Assembly: GCF_037027445.1 (NCBI RefSeq)
Contig: NZ_JBANDL010000002.1
Coordinates: 930,001 to 994,000 of the forward strand
Length of the DNA: 64,000 nucleotides
Direction of reading: 5' to 3'
Origin: Lysobacter firmicutimachus
GTDB taxonomy: Bacteria; Pseudomonadota; Gammaproteobacteria; Xanthomonadales; Xanthomonadaceae
Shown: positions 43,201 through 52,200 of the stretch, one piece after another
How positions within the stretch are numbered: position 1 is the stretch's first letter
Layout: every line of letters starts with the position of its first letter
Translations under genes and position numbers: made by a program
Notes under the pieces: model-generated
What the model was told of the DNA's origin: nothing
The model's input: only the letters and a program-made list of their open reading frames with translations
The model's database searches: none

Positions 43201-46200
43201 GGGAACTACCTGAATCAAGTCATCAAAGCGATCGGCCGGGAGAACTTCCAGGCGCTGAACACGAGCGACCTGCCGATTCTGGACGTGTGGAATCTGCTGG
43301 AGATCTGGTACGTGGGAAGTCCGAGGAAATTTCGGGCACTCGTGGAAAGCGGCGAACTCGTGCCGCTGTTGAAGAAGACACACCGACACGCGTTGGAAGA
43401 CGCCTGCGAGACGCGGCTGACGAACCTGCATCTGACGCCGAGCGAGTGCTTGGAAATGGCCGGGCTGCCGCTGAAGCTGTAGCCGCTCCTGCGGACTTCA
43501 ACCTGACCGACGAACTGGAGTTCCAGGGCGTCGGCGATGTCAAGAAATTCAACCACAACCTCAACGCCATTGCGGTACTGAAGGCCGTTGAGGCACGCGG
43601 CACGCCGGCGACGCCGGAGGAACAATCGGCCCTGGCGCGCTATGTCGGCTGGGGCGGTCTGCCGCAGGCGTTTCAACATCCCACTACCGGAGCGGTCAAG
43701 AAGGGGTGGGAGCAACGCGTGGCCGACCTAGCAGCGGCATTGTCTGCCGAGGAGTTGGCCGCCGCCGGTCGGTCCACGCAAGACGCACACTACACCGCCC
43801 GCAACGTCGTCGATGCGATGTGGAGCGCGGTGGTGCGGCTCGGGTTCACGCACGGCCGTGTGCTGGAGCCGAGCCTGGGCACCGGCAATTTCTTCGGCCG
43901 GATGCCCGCGTCCATACGCGCCGTGACCCAGCGAACTGGCGTGGAGCTGGACCCGATCACCGGGCGCATTGCGCGCCTGCTGTACCCCAGATCTAACGTG
44001 CAGGTTCGTGGCTTCCACGAACTGCGGGTCGTGCCCGAAAGCTTCGATCTTGTCATCGGCAATCCGCCGTTCGGCGCGCAGTCCGTCCATGACCCGCAGT
44101 ACCCGGACCTGTCGCGTTTCAGCATCCACAACTATTTCTTCGCCAAATCGATTATGGCGCTGCGGCCGGGTGGCCTGCTGGCGATGGTGGTGTCCAATTC
44201 GTTCTTGGATGCGAACACGAAGACGACGCGCCAGTGGGTCTCCGAGCGGGCACGATTCCTTGGCGCGATTCGGTTGCCGCAAACCGCGTTCGCCAAGAAC
44301 GCTGGAACCAATGTAACCACCGACATTGTTTTCTTGCAGCGGTTGGCGGAAGGCGTGGAATCCAATCCGGAAGATTGGGTGCCGGTGGAGCAAGCGCGGG
44401 ATGAGCGAGCAGGACAATCGTTCTCGTTGAACCGTTACTACCGCGATCGTCCGCAACGCATGTTGGGTCGCATGGTGTGGAGCACGCACACGACGCATGG
44501 AGCGCAAGGTGCGGTGCTAGCGGCGTGGCAGGGCGTGGACCTGGGCCGTGCTCTGGACGTGGCGGTGTCTAAGTTGCCCAAAGCGGTGTACCTCCCGCCC
44601 GGCATCCCCATCGAGCAGATGGAGCAGGGCGCGCGGGATGCGGAGTCGGCCGCAATGCCTGCCACTGCGCCCGGCGATCACGTCAAGGTCTACGGCTACT
44701 ACGTCGATGCCGATGGCACGTTGCGCCAGCGCCAGCCCGATCACAACGGCGAGAAGACTCAGGTCGACGCCGGTCTTAAGGCCACCGAATCCCAGCGTGT
44801 CCGCGGCATGGTTGGTATTCGCGATGCGATGCGGCGGTTGCTCGCCGCGGAATTGCTCGAGACCAGCACCGACGCCGAAGTCGCGGACCTTCGCGTTGAA
44901 CTGAATCGGGTCTACGACGCGTTCACGAAGGTATCGGGCCTACTGTCACGCGATGCGAATAAGCGCGCCTTCCGATCCGATCCGGACGCGCCGCTGTTGC
45001 TGAGCCTGGAACGCGATTACGACCGGGGTGTGTCGCGCGAAGCCGCGAAGAAGGCCGGTACGACCGCGCGGCCGGAGTCGGCGCGCAAGGCCGACTTGCT
45101 GAGCAAGCGCGTGCAGTACCCGGTCAAGCCGGTGACGAAGGTCAGCGACGCCAAGAGCGCGATGCTCGCCTCGTTGAACGAGCGTGGACGCATCGATATG
45201 GACTTCATGCGCGCGCTGTATCCCAATACGACCGCCGATGATCTCATGCGCGAGTTGGGCGATCTGGCCTACGCGCTCCCAGACGGCACGGTGGAACCGT
45301 CCGACGCGTACCTGTCGGGCAACGTGAAGGCCAAATTGGTGGCGGCGCGCGCAGCAGCCGAGGCAGACCGCAAGTACCGCCGCAACGTTGATGCCCTGGA
45401 GAGGGTGCAGCCGGCCCATGTAGACCCCGCCGACATCTTCGTCCAGCTTGGCACGCCGTGGATTCCCACCAGCGACTACGCCGCGTTCGCAAAGGAGACC
45501 TTTGAAGGCGCTTTGAGTGGGCAGCATGTCGCGGCATTGGGCCAGTGGGTGGTCCAGGTCAAGAGTCAGAACCGCGTGCTCAACCACGACCGATGGGGCA
45601 CCGACCGCATGGGCGCGGAGAAGTTGATGGCCGCGTTGATGATGAATAAGCCGATCACGGTCTATGACGCCAGCAGCTCGCGCGATCAGCCGCCCATCCT
45701 CAACAAAGAGGCGACGGCAGCGGCCCAAGGCAAGGCGGCCGAACTGGTGCAGGCCTTCGGCGACTGGATCTGGAAAGACGCGGACCGACGCGAGCGCCTG
45801 GCTCGGCACTACAACGACACCTTTAACACGAACGTGGAGCGGGGCTTCGATGGCGCCCACATGAGCTTCCCGGGCATGGCGCGCGGCATATTAGCCAATG
45901 GCGAGCTGCGACCGCATCAGTCCGGATTTGCCTACCGCATGATTCAGGACGGCGTGGCCCTGGCCGAGCATGTCGTAGGTGCGGGCAAAACCTACGCATC
46001 GATCGCGGGCGTCATGGAGATGCGTCGCCTGGGCCTGTGGCGAAAGCCGATGATCGTGGTGCCGAACCATCTAGTCGACCAATGGTCGGCTGACTTCCTG
46101 CGGCTCTACCCCGGCGCGAACGTCCTGGCCGCCAGCCGTCAGGACTTTGAACGCGGCAAGCGGCGGCAACTGTTCGGCCGCATCGCGACTGGTGAGTGGG

Positions 46201-49200
46201 ATGCGGTCATTGTCGCGCATTCCTCGTTCGGCTTTATCCCGCTGCCTGCCGACGCAGAGGAGAACATTCTTAAGGCCGAAGTGCAGGAAATCGGCGAAGC
46301 CCTGGATGCGATCCGGGCGAGCGAAGGTAAGAACTCGCTGTCGTTCAAGCAGCTTCAAAAGCGCAAGGACCGCATCATCGAGCGTCTGGACCGCATCTCC
46401 GAGCGCAGCCGCGATGACCTGCTGGACTTCGCGGAGATGGGAGTGGACGCCTTGGTGGTCGATGAGGCGCACGAGTTCAAGAACTTGTTCTTCGTCACCA
46501 CCCAGCGCAACGTCGCCGGCCTGGGCAGTCCCGAGGGCTCCAAGAAGGCCTTCGATCTGTTCGTGAAGATGCGTTATTTGGAAGGGGTCAACCAAGGTAA
46601 GAACCGCGTGTTCCTGACCGGCACCCCCGTGTCGAACACATTGTCGGAGGTCTACCACTTCCAGCGTTACCTTCAGTACGGCGCATTGAGCCAGCTCAAC
46701 GTCACCCAGTTCGACGCGTGGTCGAGCACGTTCGGCGCGATGGTCACCGATTGGGAAATGGATGCGGCGGGGCGGTTCAAAGAGAAGAAGCGCTTCAGCA
46801 AATTCGCGAACCTGCCGGAGCTGCGCACGATGTGGCGACAGTTCGCCGATACCGTAACCCGAGCGGATCTGGTTCGCGACGCGCAGGCGCAAGGCCGTCG
46901 GTTCCCGCTGCCGAAGATCAAGACCGGCGGCCCGCAGAATATCGTGGTAGCCCGCTCGCCGTTGCAAGCGGCATACATCGGCATCCCGGAGCAACAGTTG
47001 GATGGCAACGGTCAGCCGATGCTGGACCCGGAGACGGGGACGCCCAAGGAGCGGTATCCGCGCGATTCGATCATCGGGCGCATGGAGAACATGCCTAAAG
47101 ACCCGAGCATCGACAACCACCTCAAAGCGACGGGCGATGCGCGCAAGGCCGGGTTGGACTATCGCCTAGTCGATCCGTCGGCTCCCGACTTCGCCGAATC
47201 CAAGATCAATGTCGCCGCCGGCAACATCGTGCGGATATGGCAGGGGAACAAAGCCCGGCGTGGCACCCAGTTGGTGTTTTGTGATCTGTCGGTGCCGGCA
47301 TCGGCGCGGGGCCGGGCGACTGAGGCAGCGCAGGCAAAGGGACCGACGTGGTTCGTGCGCAACGATGCCGGGCACTTGGAGCACGTGGATGGGGTGAAGG
47401 TCGCGCTGTCGGCCTGGCCGGAGCGCGTGTTCTTCCTACGCAAGATTCGGAACATCCAACTCATCGTTGATGCGGGCTCGGGCGCAACGGTCGCCCGTGA
47501 GTCGAAACGGCAGGATGTGATTGATCTGGCCAATGCCAGGCTGGCCAAGGATCGTGAGCAGTGGCAACGCAGGTTCGAGACCGAGGCGATTGCCTCTGAG
47601 GATATCGACGCCTATGTCGCGCGCTGGGAGGCTGAGCAAGAAGCCAAGGAAGGCGGTGCCGCCGACGAAGCAGGGGACGCAGAAGCCGATGCATCTCAGG
47701 CGGTGGTCAGCCTGGATGAGCTATTGGCAGACCAAAGCCGGTTCAGCGTCTACGACGATTTGAAGGCGAAGTTGATCGCACAGGGTATCCCCGCTGAACA
47801 AATCGCCTTTATCCACGACTTCGCCACCGACCAGCGCAAGGCAGACCTGTTCGCAAAGGTAAATCGCGGCGACATTCGGGTGCTCATGGGGTCGACGGCG
47901 AAGATGGGCGCGGGCATGAACGTGCAGCGCAAGCTGGTCGCCTTGCACCATCTGGACGCACCTTGGCGGCCGTCCGACCTGGAACAGCGCGAAGGGCGCA
48001 TCGTCCGCCAAGGCAACGAGTTTTACGAGGTCGACCCAGACGGCTTCGAGATCGAGATCCTGCGCTACGCGACCAAGCAGACCTACGACGCGCGGCAATG
48101 GGAGATTCTGGAGCGCAAGGCGCGTGGGATCGAGTCGTTCCGCGCAGGCGATGCCAGCGTGCGCGAAATCGAGGACGTGACCAGCGAGGCCGCCAACGCG
48201 GCCGAGATGAAGGGCTCCGCGTCGGGCAACCCCCTGATTCTGGAATCGGTGCGGTTGCGGTCGGAGGTTCGCAATCTGGAGGCGCAGGAGCGCTCCCATA
48301 AGCGGTCGATCCACCAGATGGAAGCCGTGGTCCGTAAGTTCAATGCCGGCAACCACTACAGCTACACCGACCGGGATCGCACCCGCCGAGCCGTTGACCA
48401 GCTGGACCGTGACGGCCCCTTTGAGCTGACGTTGGGCGAGCGCACCTTTGACGAGAGAAAAGGCGTTAAGGCCGAACCCGTGCTGGCCGCTTTCAAGCGG
48501 GCTACCTCGGCAGACGGCCCGGTTCGCGCCGGCAGCTTCCGAGGGGCAGACATCTGGGTGGATCACCGGGGCGATGCCTTCCGAGTGACCTTGCAGGTAG
48601 GCGACTTCACGGTCGGCCAGACGGAGTTTGGACGGGAGGGCATCACGCCCGGTGGCTACGTCAGTCGCTTGGAAAACATGATTGAGCGTTCTGATCGTCT
48701 GGTCGCCGAGGCGGAAGCTCGGGTTCAGCAGTTTGAGCGCGAGGCCAAGCAGGCCAGCGAGGAAATGACGCGCGGATTTCCGCAGCAGGGCGAACTGGAC
48801 GGCAAGCGCGAGCGGTTCCAGAAGGTCGTGGCCGCGTTGCGGGCGGGCAAGCAGGCGGTTGATGGCGACCCTGCGCCGACAGGGGCTTTCAGCCGTCCGC
48901 GGCGGCCGGTCGAACGTGGGACGCCAGCGGTGGCGGTCCGTCGAGCGATCGCGCCGATCATCGCGGGCTGGTCGCGCGCGGCCCCTCGCGTGATCGTGGT
49001 CGAGACGGGGGGTGACCTGCCAGCGTCCGCTCAATCCCAGGCCGGCTATGCGGACGCGGAAGGCTTTTACGATGGCGAGAGTACGGTTTATCTCGTCGCG
49101 GCCAATCTGACCGACGTCGAGCGAGCCAAAGCCGTTCTGGCCCACGAAGCGATTGGCCACTACGGCATCGAGGCCATCACCGGGCCGGTCCTGTGGGGGC

Positions 49201-52200
49201 AATTGGAATCCACCGTGGACACGATGCGGTCGAGTGGCCGGTATGCGGATTTGTTCGCTGAGATCGATCGCCGCTATCGCGGAGCCAATCGCGGAATCGC
49301 CACCCGTGAGGCGATTGCGGTCATGGCCGAGAAGGGAATCCGTAACAGCGTCATTGATCGTGTGATTGCTGCCCTGCGCCGCTTTCTGCGCGCGCTGGGG
49401 TTCGATGTAGCATTCAGTGCCGCTGAGCTACGGCAACTGATCGCACAGGCGGCGCGATATGTACGCGACGGTGCCCGCCCCCGTGCGGCACGGCTCGCCG
49501 AGGCTCCAGCCTGGTCCAGGCCGGCACCGCGTTTCTACTCGGCGTTCACCGAGTCGGTTCGCAACGCCAAAGGGGCGCCCAAGGTAGCCGCAGCGAGGCA
49601 ATGGCAACAGTGGTTGGATGGCGCGCAACGTCGGGGCGAGTTTCGCCAAGGTGAGCGTGATTGGTCCGGGGTCGACGAGTGGTTGGCCGCCCGCGACAAA
49701 ACCACGCGGCAAGAGTTGGCAGATTACGTAAATTTCAACGAACTGGTATTGCACGAAACCGTGCTGTTCGACCTGTCTAAGCCGCTCGGACCGTCAGAGT
49801 GGGAAAAGGTCAAGGTACCCGCGGCACTGCAAGCCGATGCCGACAAACTGGCTAAGCACGGATTTGAGGTGGTCCGGCTTCGGGATGATCCGCGTCGCTC
49901 CAAACGACTGCAGCACAAAGACAACCCCGGCGTCTTGGTGCCGGCCGATGACTTTTACTGGCTGGTTGACGAAGCGGCGTACCACGCCGCCAGCAACATT
50001 GAGATGCACCACGGCGGCTATCGCAAGCTCAAGGAATTGTTCAAGGAGTATTCGTCGAAGGAGGGTGAGCGCTATCGGGAGCTATTGCTGAGGCTACCGG
50101 TCACCCAGCGACGTCTTACTTCCGGGCAGCAGCAACGAATTCGCGCGCTCCAGCAGCGTCCCTACAATACGTTGTCCAATGTGGAGCGGATTGAACTGGA
50201 CGACGCCGCTGAGCACGAGTATTTCTCAGGCCACTTTCCTCAAGACACCAACATCCTGGCGCACGTGCGGTTTAACGAGCGTGTCGATTCGGAAGGCCGC
50301 TCGGTTTTGTTCATTGAAGAAATTCAGTCGGACTGGCATCAGCAAGGGCGGCGGGAAGGCTATCGGCCGCGCGGCCCCGATACCGCTGAGGAAGCCGAGT
50401 ACCGGTCGCTGGTGCAGCGGCTGCGAGCGAGCGAGGTATTGACGCCGGATGAACAGCGACGGCGCAAGGAACTGCACAAACGCGTTCAACCGGGCTGGGA
50501 TGGCGTGCCAGATGCCCCGATGAAGAACGCCGCCGACTGGTCGCTGCTGGTCTTCAAGCGAATGGTGCGCTGGGCAGTGGATCATGGGATGGATCGGATC
50601 GCCTGGACATCGGGCGCGCAGCAAGCCGCTCGCTATGCGGGAACCGATGCCAACCAAGCGCGTCGCGAGCAGGGCTTGGGTACGTTCTACGACCAGTTGC
50701 TTCCCAGCACGATCAATCAGTGGGCCAAACGCTTCAATGGTCGGGCCGGTCGCCACGTGTTCGGACTGGTCGGTGAGGCGCAGGAAGGCTCTCATGTGAT
50801 CGATCTCACACCGGCCATGCAGGATGCGGCGCGCGCGGGACTGCCGATGTTCAGTCGTCCTGACCCGAATCGTTCGGCTTCTCGGTTGGAGTTGTCGGAC
50901 GAAGGGCGTGAATCCGTGAAGGACTGGCTTGCCAAGCGCGGCGCGGCCAAGTTGACCGATCTCAAGCCGGCGTTGCTGGGCGCGATTCCGATGAACGCCT
51001 TGTCGGACTTCGCGCCAAAAAAAATGCCAGGTATCGGCCACTATCTGGAATTGCGCTATCAGCTGGATGCCTATCGCCATCAGCGCTACGTCAAGACCGA
51101 TGCCATAGCGCAGAAATGGCTCTCCTTTGCAACCGGCGGCGGTGCGCGCGCGCTGGTGCGCCGCGAGCCCACCGCGCAGGCGCGGGCCTTGGCCGACCTG
51201 ATGCACGACAGCACCGTCGCCGGCGTCGATCCCACGTTGAAGGAGGCGACCTACAAGAAAGATCCGGAAAAGGTGCGGATACACCGTGAGCTTCGACGTC
51301 GCTTCGATGCGCTACCGACCGACGGGCAGGAGTTGTATGTGTCGGTGCGCAATGCCTACACCGAGCAAATGAAGCTGATCGAAAAGGCGCTGGCAGAGAA
51401 TTTGGAGCGGGCCATCCAGATCAACCGAAACCGTGCGGACCGTGAGTATGAAGATCGGCTGGAGGAAATCGAAGAAGATCCCGAGCTGGACGATGCTGGG
51501 AAAGCAGAGCAACGGACGCGAGCGGCCCGCCTGCACGCGTCGAGCATTCGCAAAGCCAATCAGCGTGCGAATGCGCAAGTGATCAAGTTGCGGGAGAAAT
51601 TCGAAGCCCAACGCGTTGACGCGCCCTATTTTCCGCTGAAGCGGTTCGGCCGCTATTTCGCCGTGGTCAAGCGGGACGGCCGCATGGTTGGATTTTCCAA
51701 GTTCGAAGGCCGGGCAGAACTGGATGCCTTTGCCGAGAAGATGCGTGAACAAGGGCTGGAAGTCCGGGCCGGTGTAGATGCCGAGAAGACCAGCCTGCGG
51801 CAGTCCATCGATCCAGGCTTTGTCGCCGACATTCAGCAAATCCTTGACGACGCGGGTGCGCCCGATTTCCTGCGAGATGAGGTCTATCAGCTTTATTTGG
51901 AGCGTCTGCCCGACCTGAGCTTGCGCAAGAGCTTTATCCACCGGAAGAAGGTGCCCGGCTATAACGCGGACGCGCTGCGGGCCTTCGGCAGCGCCATGTT
52001 CCATGGAAGCTACCAGCTCGCGCGGTTGAAGTACGCCCTGGAGATGGGTGAGGCGCTAGACGTTGCCGAGCAACAAGCTAAAGAGCACGCACCGATCGGT
52101 GGGATGCTGCTTGTCAACGAGTTGCGCAAGCGCCACGAGTTCATACTCAACCCGAAAGGCGGCGCCGCCGCCCAAATAGCCACCAGCGCCGCCTTCGTGT

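Noticed and set aside
44946..45860. Long minus-strand frames within the giant gene
   Set aside because: Histidine/Arg/Gly-rich shadows of the GC-rich giant frame; no starts or motifs.
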